Positions 1 through 10,744 of a stretch of 64,000 nt of DNA are shown in pieces; positions within the stretch are counted from its first letter, which is position 1, and every line of letters begins with the position of its first letter. The notes under the pieces were generated by a model, which did no database searches, was not told the origin of the DNA, and saw nothing but the letters and a program-made list of their open reading frames with translations. The position numbers were made by a program, and so were the translations under genes. The stretch is taken from NCBI GenBank assembly GCA_038503065.1, contig JBCAMK010000007.1, positions 2,170,001-2,234,000 on the forward strand, read 5' to 3'. The DNA is from Paragyromitra xinjiangensis (Eukaryota; Ascomycota; Pezizomycetes; Pezizales; Discinaceae).

Positions 1-1022
1 TATTCGAGCAGCAGCTGGACGATTCGGGTGTTTCCTTGATATGCTGCCCAGTGCAGTGCCGTGCTCCCATAGCAGTCTTTAGCGGAGACGTCCGCTCCTG
101 CTTCCAGGAGCATCCGGGCAACATTCTCGTCCATACGTTCCACAGCATAGTGAAGCGGCGTCTCTCCCTCCTCGGTCATGGCGAGAACATCCGCGCCCTC
201 CCGCAGCAACATCATGGCTAAAGAGTCGCGTGGGCCACTACCGCGTACGGCTTGGTGAAGTGGCGTTGCCCTCCGTCTATTCCTCGCTCCGATATTGGCG
301 CCGTACTGCAGTAACAACCTAAAATTCACCATGAGAACCCGAAATCTGCAATAACCAGTCAACCCCAGGATGAGATGGTGTACATACATCAGTATCGCTT
401 CATACCCTCGCCATGCCGCTTCATGGAGTGGGGTCTCCCCTAGTACTGTTGCCGCTTGGACGTCCGACCCACTCTCCAATAGTATCTTGACCATCCGTTC
501 ATTCCCAATGCGCACAGCTGCATAGAGTGGAGTCGACCCTTCAGCACCCCGTGCCGTGATATCAGCCCCCCTCCCCAACAGCATTCGGAGAATTGGCTCG
601 TCCGATATCGCTTTATGAAGCGGGGTTGACCCATCAATAGTCTGCGCGGCAAAGTTTGCCCCCTTCTCCAGCAGCAACTCTACAAGCTCCACGTGACCAT
701 TTTCTGCCGCCCAATGCAATGTTGTACGCCCACGTATGTCAATGGTTTCATTGACGTCAACGCCGTCCAATTTCCCTAATACTAATCTTACCAGAGCTTC
801 GTTGTTCCGCTCAACCGCACAACAGAGCCCTGTCTTGCCATCTTCCTTTGCAATTCTTTGTAGAAGTTGAGCCTGGAGAAACGAAAGACGGAGTGCCAAG
901 AGGGAAGCCAAACGTCGATTTGCCTTGAGGAGAGAGTTAAGGTCGTTTGCGTTAAAGTTGTAGCTTATAATGAGGATGAGCTCATTAGGGAGACGGAGGA
1001 GGGGGAACTCGAGAAGCGACAT
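1..1022 (-). CDS. F-box-like / ankyrin-repeat protein, 3' end beyond window
   Basis: The reading frame starts at 1022 and stays open to the window edge, so the C-terminus is missing. Residues 1-50 resemble an F-box (LRLPNELILIIS, then LNSLLKANRRLASLL), the module that docks proteins onto SCF ubiquitin ligases. From about residue 90 there are repeated ankyrin units (GRTTLHWAAENGHVELVELL, GSTPLYAAVRIGNERMV, GETPLHYAVERMDENVA, GSTALHWAAYQGN), which bind partner proteins. A 69-nt intron at 319-387 (donor GTATGT, acceptor TTTTAG) lies inside one ankyrin unit. It is a multiple of three and has no stop, so the unspliced frame also stays open, but removal restores the regular helix reading ILMLLLQYGAN. 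The layout matches the gene at 49299-50258. Substrate unknown. Confidence 0.8.
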   Translation of the reverse strand, partial: MSLLEFPLLRLPNELILIISYNFNANDLNSLLKANRRLASLLALRLSFLQAQLLQRIAKEDGKTGLCCAVERNNEALVRLVLGKLDGVDVNETIDIRGRTTLHWAAENGHVELVELLLEKGANFAAQTIDGSTPLHKAISDEPILRMLLGRGADITARGAEGSTPLYAAVRIGNERMVKILLESGSDVQAATVLGETPLHEAAWRGYEAILMYVHHLILGLTGYCRFRVLMVNFRLLLQYGANIGARNRRRATPLHQAVRGSGPRDSLAMMLLREGADVLAMTEEGETPLHYAVERMDENVARMLLEAGADVSAKDCYGSTALHWAAYQGNTRIVQLLLE

Positions 1023-4000
1023 GGGGGGATATTCTGACTTTGTAGTGGGATGAGGAGAGGCCTTTGCGATGTTCGCAGATAGTGAAGGAATTCCTGCACT
1101 TTTTATCAGATATTAAATCCAAGTGCCCGATCTCTTCCGGAAGAAAAAGGGCCTTCAGATCGAGACCGATTCGTGTCCTAAGACATCCTAGCCAATGATC
1201 ACGATATCGGATCTGGACAGATCTCCTAACGGTGCCCTGTTCAACACGGCTTGAAGCCCGCTGGCTCCAATAAAATAGTAACTCGTGCTCCAATTCTCCG
1301 GGTAGCCAGATTTCCAGAAAATCAAGCCTGGGTTTCTGTTAGGGATGCGATTAGCGGACGATTAGCAGTCATGAATCGAACAATTTCAATCAACTCTGCA
1401 GGGCACGGTGAACCAGATTGGCGGGCTTAGCCCTAAGAGCCTCCTCCCGATAGTCCGAGCTTTATGTTGTACAAAATACGTCATTTGTAAGTTGCTGAAA
1501 CTCCTTTCTGTTCGTTTCCCCCTTTTGTTGATCTGCCGGTGTCAGACCATCACTATTGTTGAGCAGAAGTAACCCTAACCCTGGCCCTGAATAGTACTAC
1601 ATGTACCTGCACAACACAAGCCCTCACTCGACTCTGATAATCGCTCTCTTGCTATAAACAATATTAATACTAGTTAACTTGAAAGACATTCCATCTTCTT
1701 ACCATTTCATTATAAACAGATCCACCCCAGCTCGGCTTGTCTCAAGAATAGATCACCATACAGCCCAAACGTTCAATTGCCAAAGCAGCGCTCAAATCGG
1801 AGCTCGCCATACACCATCGTTAACCAAATTAAAGGTTACAAAATACACGCACCCCCACCCTCCTTTTATATCTCAAGTGCCCCCACCTCACAGCTCTAGT
1901 ACCACCATCGCTGTTGGCTAAATGAATCGCTCGCCGAATATTAATATGATGCCATAGTTCTGGCTTGCTAATCCGGAGTCACGAATAAGATGCAGGCCCC
2001 ACACATCGAAACCCCTCAGGCACCCAGCCTCCAATTCGCGATAGATGTAAACGCTCCGAAAGGGCCCACAATCCCATGTGAAACCGCCCCTCCAGCATCC
2101 GGATCGTACTAATCTGAGCGCAGATCGAATGATTGATCACGATTAACCCTCCGATCCGCCTTAAAGCTCGAAACGGAACCACCCCGAACCTGACCACGAT
2201 CAGAACCCAGCAGAAATAACCCCATTGCTTGGAAAGGGACATGTTTCAACCTGCACTAGGGCTTCGACGCGATCCCGATAAAGTCGACCGAGAACGACGT
2301 TCTGCTCGCCTTGATTGAAGGTAGTGAAAAGAGGACCCCAAGCGATATTCGAAACGTTTATTAGCGGACACAATTGTGCCCAATAATTATATCTTTGCGA
2401 TGTATGTCTAATGCCGCCCACTTAAGACCAATTGAAGTAGCAATAAGAAATTCGAATAACTACGCATCAGCGGCTAAGGGGCACGATGACGAGTTAACCA
2501 CCTTATTCGTTATCACTTCCAGCAATAGAGCATCTAGAGGATTTACTTAGCCACTCTAAAGTAGAGATATGATCTTTGTTGAATTTATACTCATCCATAA
2601 GTAGCCCAAGCACTCCATCCCTCAGTCTCCACCAGCCTTCATGGGATACATACAAGACTTCAGCCAAGTTTCTACGCAGACAGTTAGCGACGAGATCGGC
2701 TTATCGAATCCACGGCAGTGCTAGCCATAGGCATGTCGCGTCAACAACGCGTCAACACCACCTCGTCTAGTTGTTGGAAAGGCTTCCCGATATGGAGACG
2801 TTTGGGCGTAGCTCTGGAGGGGTAGGTCGGATAGAGACACACCCGGGTATACGAGTATTTTGGGGCGCGAAGCCGGCTTTTCGAGATTAGTCAGATCCCT
2901 CGCTGCCTCTCCTATGTGCCTACTATTTCAGCGTACGTTTGTGCTATGCTGCCGAGTGATTAACCATGTACCTACTAACACCCTAATCCTAGGACTGGGA
3001 TGTGGAGATAGAACGGTGAGATTACTCCTTCTTGTGGCCACAATATGAAGTTCGTCGTACCCCTAACCCTAGTATACTAGAGGATAGGTTCAGAATATGT
3101 AAGCGTGGAAAGTGGTAGGAAATAAATCTCTACCCCATACGCAGCGACGGGCATCTAGGTTAGAAAAGGGCTTAAGTTGATTGGAAAGGATCATACGTTC
3201 TTAATCCAAGGTATTATATCAAACACATCTCAGACACGAGGATCACGTGAATATTAATATAGAATGTCCATCCACGTTATGGTCTAGTTGTCAATTGCAC
3301 AAACCATCCTTATCCAGCCAAAATCAATATTTCTCTCAAGTGCCAACCAACCCTTGTGACTAAAGGGATAAATAGCAAACGGCCACTATCCTGCTGCCCA
3401 GCTGGTCACCCGAACCGATTATGTGCATGCGTACGAAAATTCCCCTTCTAAACGTTAAAATTACGGGAAATTTAGTCAAGTGGATCTCGTGAATTAAGTT
3501 ACATACAACCGAAGTTCAAAAAAATACACTTAAACTAAGTACTCCCTACGCCTTGAGCCACCTCGTGGAGGTTGAATTGGAACCACGGGGGGTATTTCTA
3601 CGAAACTCTTCAAAAGGAACGTTAACATTCACGACAGCATTCCTTTGCAATTCCAAATCCGCGCCTTTGACGAAACGAATAAAAACTCTTCCTTAGAAAG
3701 TCCACACCTAGGGTTTAGTGGATTTTATTTGCCACTAAATTCTACGGTGGGCTAGTTGCAGTTTCAATTCTATGACAAGTGCGACAAAGCCAAGCATGAC
3801 CAAATTAAAATGCACGAGTTACAGGCGGGCGGGCCAGTCTTAGATACTTAACGGAGAATTGGTTTGTTCAAACAATAGAAGAAATTAACGAAGCTTAATT
3901 TTTTCTACCGCGTGCAAGGGCAAAAAAGTCACTAGGGTCTCATTATATATAGCGTATACAGCGCTAGCAAGATCTCTTATTCAAGCTTAAGACCATATTA

Positions 4001-4295
4001 GAATTGACCACCACTAATATTAAAGAACGATACAACGACCATGTAAATCTTCCATTGAAAGTTAGAGGAAATTTATAGCCATCAGAACCCCCAAACGAAT
4101 CTTCGAACAAATTACATAGATTCCTCCTTACAAGGAGACGAGAAACTCCACAGAAACTCCACTTCCTCCTCCTCTACCCATCTTCGTCTGTCCACACAGC
4201 TTCATCGAATACCTGCCGCCGTTCATCCTCCCTGATCTTCATTCATCCCCCACCCCTTCATCTTCCTCCTATTCCTTAACTTCAATCACCCAATC
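1023..4295. other. intergenic stretch, no supportable gene
   Basis: Only short stop-bounded frames are present in all six frames, with no recognisable protein motif. It holds two short telomere-like repeats (AACCCTAACCCT at about 1570 and CCCTAACCCT at 3061). The last 200 bases before 4296 are CT-rich, as in many fungal core promoters, and probably serve the downstream gene. Confidence 0.5.
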
Positions 4296-5898
4296 ATGAC
4301 TTCATATGTCATTGTCAAACTACTTAGTTTACTCGCTGCCCACCTTGAGACCCCTCAGGTAAACCTCATTCCCCTCTAATCTCCACCCCAAATCATTGCT
4401 ATCCTGCTTACCCTAGCTTTTTAATCCATCCAGCTTCATTCAACCGATGAAAAGAATTCTGATGCTGACGATGGGGATGATGGCTCGGTAACCCCCCCTA
4501 ATCCTCACTCTATCAAAACCTCCTAACCTCAAATAGAAATCTACTGCTTTAGCAGTACCCACTATCACAATCACCAATTGGAACCCTAACCCAGAACTGA
4601 GGTCTACAGTCAATGCCGAAACTATCAATAATCCCCCTCCGATTACGGTCACCAACGAGATGGGCTCCACAGTTTCCCTATATCCCACCGACTTCACTCG
4701 CCTCTTCACTTACGTGATCGAAGATGAGTTTGGCGCGAAGCTTAGCTTCACCTATGATGTGATCAATACTCTTCCCACCATCCGTATTGACAAATACTCT
4801 AAGACTACTGGACCTCTTACAACCCTCCACAATCCCCTCCCGAGGATTAAAATAACGGAGTTTTATGGGAATCTCAGATCCGTCAAAACACTTCATAAAA
4901 TAACCATCATAGACGAGAATAAAGTCACCGAGGTGATTGATATTCAAGTACTGGTAACCTCTCCTATAATCACCATTATCGACGCCTTCAATCTCCCGTC
5001 ACAGCTATATATTGGTGCTTTTACGCCTCTTTCTACAAACCTCGCCGCAGAACACAACCAAGTCAAGGCCATCAACGCCTTCGAATTCTGCAATGCTGAT
5101 GCTATAAAACCCGAATCTGATCAACAGCCTGTCAAAATCGAACCCACAGAAATAGATCGACATACGATAGCGAGCTTCCCACTCGCCCACGACCCCGAAG
5201 TTCTCCAATCCTCCGAAACGACCGCTGACACGATCTCCAAAGAAGCTCGCACTTCACTCCACGCAAATCAATTGGAAAATTATATTAAATCCGAAACTTG
5301 TGACTATATTTCCAGGTTTGAAGGACCGGAACCTATAATGGCCGACATTGAAGCGGCATTGGAGGAAAAGTTTGGGGCTGTCTCTAAGAATAGTTGTTGG
5401 GATGAAGACAATGAAGCACTCCCTACAAACACCAGCAACATCGATAGTAAGGATGCAATCACAGCTCAATTCCTCCAAACCTTCGGAAGTGGAGATCCTT
5501 GGGAAGATGATGACGAGGATATTGCTCCCCTCCCAATAGTTCCAATGACTATCGATTGCAACGATAGCCTACTAACTACAATAACCCAATCGGTATTTGT
5601 GACCGATGAGACTCTCCCGGTCACCACGATCCAAACCACTGTCACCTCAGTCCACATAACCACAACTTCTGTCACCACAACCACAGCTTCCCCCGATATG
5701 CTCGATGTCGAAAAGGCCATGGCAAAGTTCAACTTCGCACAAACCATGCGTATGCCTAAAGGTTACTGGCGGTATGATGTCTACACTTGCAAAGAGATCT
5801 ACCACCCCTGTGACGGAAAACGCATTAGCTACCAGGCACGCAAGAAACGGCTCGTGAAGAGCCTGGGAAATATAGTTGAGAGGGCTTTCGAGGAATAA
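4296..5898 (+). CDS. hypothetical protein, three exons, possibly secreted
   Basis: I do not recognise this protein. The last exon encodes 453 residues without a stop. Two small upstream exons join to it in frame: 4296-4358, 4434-4487 and 4537-5898. The introns of 75 and 49 nt begin GTAAAC and GTAACC and end CAG and TAG, and the second contains CTAAC as a branch site. The protein is 492 aa. The N-terminus (MTSYVIVKLLSLLAAHLETP) is weakly like a signal peptide. The body is rich in Thr, Val and Ile, with a threonine tract around residues 400-425 that could be O-glycosylated, and an acidic stretch (WEDDDEDIAPLP). The C-terminus is basic. The large last exon is fairly safe; the first two exons are inferred. 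Confidence 0.6.
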
Positions 5899-7157
5899 AG
5901 ATCTGGATTAATTGGCTGCTAGCCACGTGATGAGTTTAGTTGACCTTAGATACATGTATGTTCCGGCCTGCCTATCGAATCCGTTTACAAAGTGGCAGGT
6001 ATGCTTTACAAATTGGTTAGCGTATCTACAAATATAGTAAATTTGTAGATGGGCTAGCTACCTTCAAAGAGTAATCTAAACCTAGTCCATGGCCTATGCA
6101 AGCCTTCTCTAAGTTCTTCACTAACAACACTTAATAAATCTAACTAGCTATGAGCCCAGATCTCCTTTATTCCAAAATCATCACTTTCTATAGCAAAATT
6201 GTAGCTATACATGAAGTTCTTCATGCTGAGTTACTTTAATACAAGATTTCTAGGTTTATTTAACTGATCTCAATAATAAAATTCCCTGGCCGAGATAGTG
6301 GCTATGGGTTATCCTAACTACACTCCTAAGCGAGCTCACGCACAAGAATTCTTTGTGTACGGTACGGGCCTTCCACTAGTGGCACTTTGAAGATAAATTG
6401 CAAAGTTACTCTATTTGCAAGCCGGCCGGCCTATTTGTAAACGAGGCGTAATGACACACGGGCCGGAACATCCCTTTATTCTCTTACGCAATCTATTACG
6501 TTGCTCTTCTATTATCTCCTATTTTCTCGAAAGCTACTACTCTTATATTCCCGTATCCTCGATTATATTCGTGCCCTAACACAAAACACTATCAATATCT
6601 GTATATCCAAATTTAAGTCGATTCTCTAGCTTTATGCCAACTGTAGAGAAATATCTATGCTAACTCCTCTCCTCTCAAAGCCCCATTATAGCAATACAAA
6701 ATGCGGAGCGGCATCTCCTAGAAGATACTGTGAAAGCCTCCCAAACCTTACTAGTGTTTGGGGCGACTTATCCGTACCTGAGTGTTCGCTGGCGCGTTGT
6801 GTTCAGGGCATGGCCACGAGTCCCGGATACCCACTTAACAATCCCATTGCTGGTACGCATACTCTTTGCACTACGGAATTCTCGTACCGCCAATGCATTG
6901 GTGATCTAGCTACCCCAAACTATGCCTATAGATGAATCTGCGAACAGCTAGATACTCTACTTAATTAAATCGCTTGAGGATACATAGTAGATTGCGGGGA
7001 AGTTCGAAAGACTAACCCTATCAAAGGGCCGAAACTTAAAACTTTAGTCCTGCGCCGAAAGATTCCTTGGCCCAAACGCCAACCCACCCACCGAAGATTC
7101 CTTGAAATAAAGCCGCGGCAGCAAGATTGGTGATTATTAGGGACTGCTGCTTGCAGA
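5899..7157. other. intergenic stretch, AT-rich
   Basis: No coding region can be supported. A 92-codon frame at 6657-6935 has no recognisable motif and no splice partner. Near 7040-7100 the motif GAAGATTCCTTG / GAAAGATTCCTTG occurs twice. The stretch ends at the outer end of a terminal inverted repeat. Confidence 0.45.
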
Positions 7158-7640
7158 TTAAAAAAAGAGCAAAAGTTCGATCTACCCTTGACGATTAAGG
7201 TCTGGTTTAATCTACCCTTTGGGTTTAATCTAACCCCATGAAACTGTATCCCTCCCCGGCGCAATTCATCCCCATCATGGCTGCCATCTATAGAAATCAG
7301 CAGTCCCTTTCCGATAAGATCTTGTATATAGGAGTGCCTCCTAACAGCAGTCAAGCAAAAAGAGGCAGCCCTGCTGTTGCGCTTAAGCAGAGGGCGCCAG
7401 GGGCCACAGGCAGGCATGCAAAATGGATGTACTTGCTCTGAATAGCCTGGCAATCTTGCAGATATTGTACCTTTGTCTGGAGCCTGGGAGGGTGTCACAG
7501 TAGCTAGAAATGTGGGTGTAGGTCATGGTACATAAGAAAGCTTAAGAAAAGAGCGAGTTTTGGGGGGAGATTAAACCCGAAGGGTAGATTAAACCAGATC
7601 TTAATCGTCAAGGGTAGATCGAACTTTTGCTCTTAAAAAA
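7158..7640. mobile_element. inverted-repeat (MITE-like) element, arms about 75 bp
   Basis: The arms at 7158-7236 and 7562-7640 are reverse complements over about 75 bp with few mismatches. Both contain GAGCAAAAGTTCGATCTACC followed by CTTGACGATTAAG and two further CTACCC units. The inner segment (about 325 bp) shows no transposase. A non-autonomous DNA transposon or foldback element is the simplest reading. Clear target-site duplications are not visible: the left arm ends in an A-run and the right in a T-run followed by a C/G run. Confidence 0.65.
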
Positions 7641-8015
7641 ACCCCCCCGGATCCGGGGATCCAGTGATAACGAGTGACGGCAGGTGATGCGATACAAACT
7701 TTGCCCACTGAACAATCATATATATACGCAGTAGCACCAAGAACGATATGGTCCCTTCTTTGTGCTCTTAAACTTAATCTTTTAAATTTCCACCGCCCCT
7801 CTCAATCTCTACAAGGTACAAAAGCGAGCAAACCTTAAGTACTTATGGGTTAGGGTTCGTTCGTTCTTTGTCCTTAAGATTCATCAATAATGTGGTATTT
7901 CCATGATGTATATAAGATGGGACTCAACCTAGCCCTCAGCTGCAGCTGCAAGTCTTCACTAGGCCCACAACTGACTGTCAACTTAAAAACAACCATCCAT
8001 ATCTAAACACTTAAC

Positions 8016-8497
8016 ATGACCAACGAAAAGAAACCTAAGAACCAGTCATTCCCAGGGCAGTATGAGGAAGGCTTCGCCAGAATCCCAGAGCGTCTCGCAG
8101 CATCTATCCGCGCTATCGGTGCCGGCGTCGCTGCAGGGAACCTGCACCAGGCTCCAGTCAATACAAGCTCAGAGCCAAAGAACTCCCCTGAAGATCTAGC
8201 TAAGCTTGTAGACCGCTTACAAGAAACCTTTGGCGAAAAGACGACTACTGAAGGTACCGCTGAGGGAAGAAGAAATGTGCGTTTATGATCCCTTCAGATT
8301 CAAGCATGCCACATTCAAAATCAGTATGATCTATAGCTAACACGAGAATACCTGACTAGAGTGGAAAAACTGCACCTCCACCGAGTCCTTTTAATGTAAA
8401 TCACACCACAGGTGCGAAAGAGAGATCAGGGCAAAAATCTCAATACCATGCTTATATGGAAGAGGTCGAAGATGAATATTGGGCAAAGAAGCCTTGA
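8016..8497 (+). CDS. small hypothetical protein, two exons
   Basis: I do not recognise this protein. Exon 1 is 8016-8253 and exon 2 is 8412-8497, separated by a 158-nt intron (donor GTACCG, acceptor CACAG, phase 1). The product is 107 aa, hydrophilic and without signal or membrane segments. It starts MTNEKKPKNQSFPGQYEEGF and ends MEEVEDEYWAKKP. Without splicing the frame ends after 90 codons at 8288. I prefer the spliced form because exon 2 is charged, well-formed coding sequence and both ends of the intron are in phase, although the donor is not a strong one. A TATA-like run (ATATATATA) lies around 7720. Function unknown. Confidence 0.45.
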
Positions 8498-10744
8498 TAA
8501 GGGAAAATCTTGTCTCAAACCATTGGTTTGAGATAGGGAAAATGTACGCTGTGATATATTACTAAGTTTCAGACTCGATTATTAATTAATCAAGAAAAAT
8601 TTAAACACACTGGAGATTATATCGTACCGATACCGGATTCTCCCAGCTTTTCTATGAAGCTTAAGAGATTACTACTCATGTCTTGAAATTTATGTTGTTA
8701 AAGAATAACCCATGCCTCCTCGCATCGCCAGCGGTCATCATGAAATTATATCCCGATAATTCCCGGCTCCTGTCAATATTAATATGATGGATAAATAGCA
8801 TAAGCTTAATATGCCCGTGAAATCCTTTTGATTTCCCTATAGTATAGCAGAGTAAGAATATAAATAGAGATCAGTTTAATAATTCCTTCATTCTCTTTAC
8901 TTCTCTGCTTTCTTATCATCCTCATCCATGACAATGCTACTACGTACACACGTCAAAAGAAACAGCCAACTTCCTATATGATCCCATGTAATGCACCCGA
9001 AACCCCACCCAAGCCCCCATTGCACACACTCTGAACTGACTTAAGATACAAACCAGCTAAGCCCCATTTAAAAGTGATCACACTCCTCAGTGTCGCAGGA
9101 ATGCTGTTCTTTAGCTATCTAGAAAGTACAACAACCACTCACTCCCTTATTCCACAGCCCATGTATGCATAACGGTCAAAAAACGAATTTTTATCTCAAC
9201 CGCAGAGCACCTGCGAGAAGGCCTGTAGCAGAAAAAAATTGTTGTTCCGCCACAGATGGCGATTGGCGAGTTTGTGCGCACGTACCGAAAAACAGTTCAG
9301 CCCCCAAAAGCATATTCTCCGGTCTTCCCGCAAATGATATACTTGTGTTTGCCTACAGGAGCAGCTGCAGTCTGCCAAGATTCGAAGCTTGAGGTGAGGA
9401 TAGGCCATTCGTGTACATCTCACATGGCGAAAAACTCGTTCCATTAACCGTGGAAATTGTCTGGTCTATAGCTATGTGAGTATTTTTCTCCACGGGATTG
9501 GCGTCAAACAAAAGAGATGTAGTGGGCCCGTAAATCTGCTGAGTTTGCACTTCATCTAGACACGATCGCCATAGCTACTCCCTACATGAACCAGCAGCTC
9601 CTATATATGTATACAAACACGAAAAAACCTACCTCCTCTAGTCATTGACCATCACTCGTATCTGCCGCCACATGCCCCAGGCCCCACTCGGAGCTATCTT
9701 AAGCCTATCGTATATCAGCATAGCTACGGACCACTTACGAGTACCTGCACTCCACAGCACCCAATCATCCAGATAAATGTACCCGTCGTGATATTTATGT
9801 ATGTTCGCCACCATTGCGCAAGTTTCGCGCATGTCGAACGAGACGGGATGAAACGAAACGGCAATCAACGCTCGCTTATTCCTGGCGCACATTGTTTTTG
9901 CCGTGCTGCAGAAGCGGCACAGATAAAAGACACGATATGGGGAGGGTTGTCCGCTGGAATAAAATAGAGTAGAATATGCGTACGAAGAACCTCTTTTTCT
10001 GTTCTACTTAAGATCTATGGCGCTCTGTTTCCGATCTGGTGGTGGGCCTGAAACATGTATCGACGAGAAATTTTTACTACAGAATTTACCCATGTACCTA
10101 GGACACAATGATCGAAGAAAAAAAAAGATCTCATTCCTATTGGATAGTCTAAAGTAACCCTACAGCGGTACACTGTATAATAATAATAATAATAAATTAC
10201 CGGCCCCCCAAATCTCACCTTTTTCTCTCCCTGCTCGAACAAGTACATTTTCGCCCAAAATAAACAATAAGAAGCAAGATATAAACAAAAGGAAAACTCC
10301 CCATTGTCAGTCCCAGGAAACCAAAAATACAAAGTAAAACGCCCCTTTCCGCGCCCGCCGTATAATGTAATATATGTATGTGTATCCAACATTCCCAATT
10401 CCAATCTTTCATAAACTGTAGTCTGTAGCTGCCCGATCGTCCCATACCAATTTAAACAAGTTGAAGAGAAGTGCAAAATGAGATGTCCCTTAAAATGAGA
10501 AAGCGAAGTGCGAGAGCTTGCAGACAAAGGAAATGCGTGTCACGACCATAATAAAAACAAAGTCCGAGGAAAAAAAACCAGTGACAAAAAAAACCAAAAA
10601 CCAGGAACCAAAAACAACGCTAGTAAAACAAAAAAGGAAGAAAAGGGACCCCACGCTATGCAATTTACAAGATAAAACCACAAATAAACAAACCGTCAGC
10701 TGGCAAAAAAAAAGTAGTCAGCTACCTCACCACCTCGTAGTCAA
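8498..10744. other. intergenic stretch including the 3' flank of the next gene
   Basis: No convincing gene. Several frames of 60-84 codons overlap on opposite strands around 9165-9892 without recognisable motifs. An (AAT)n run lies at about 10179-10197. The A-rich stretch from 10500 to 10745 is probably the 3' untranslated region of the minus-strand gene that ends at 10745. Confidence 0.4.

Noticed and set aside
6965..7498. 177-aa minus-strand protein overlapping the TIR element
   Set aside because: The frame crosses one element arm, has no motif and disagrees with the boundary of the repeat.
9638..9892. 84-aa minus-strand protein
   Set aside because: The composition is plausible, but no start context, splice partner or domain was found.
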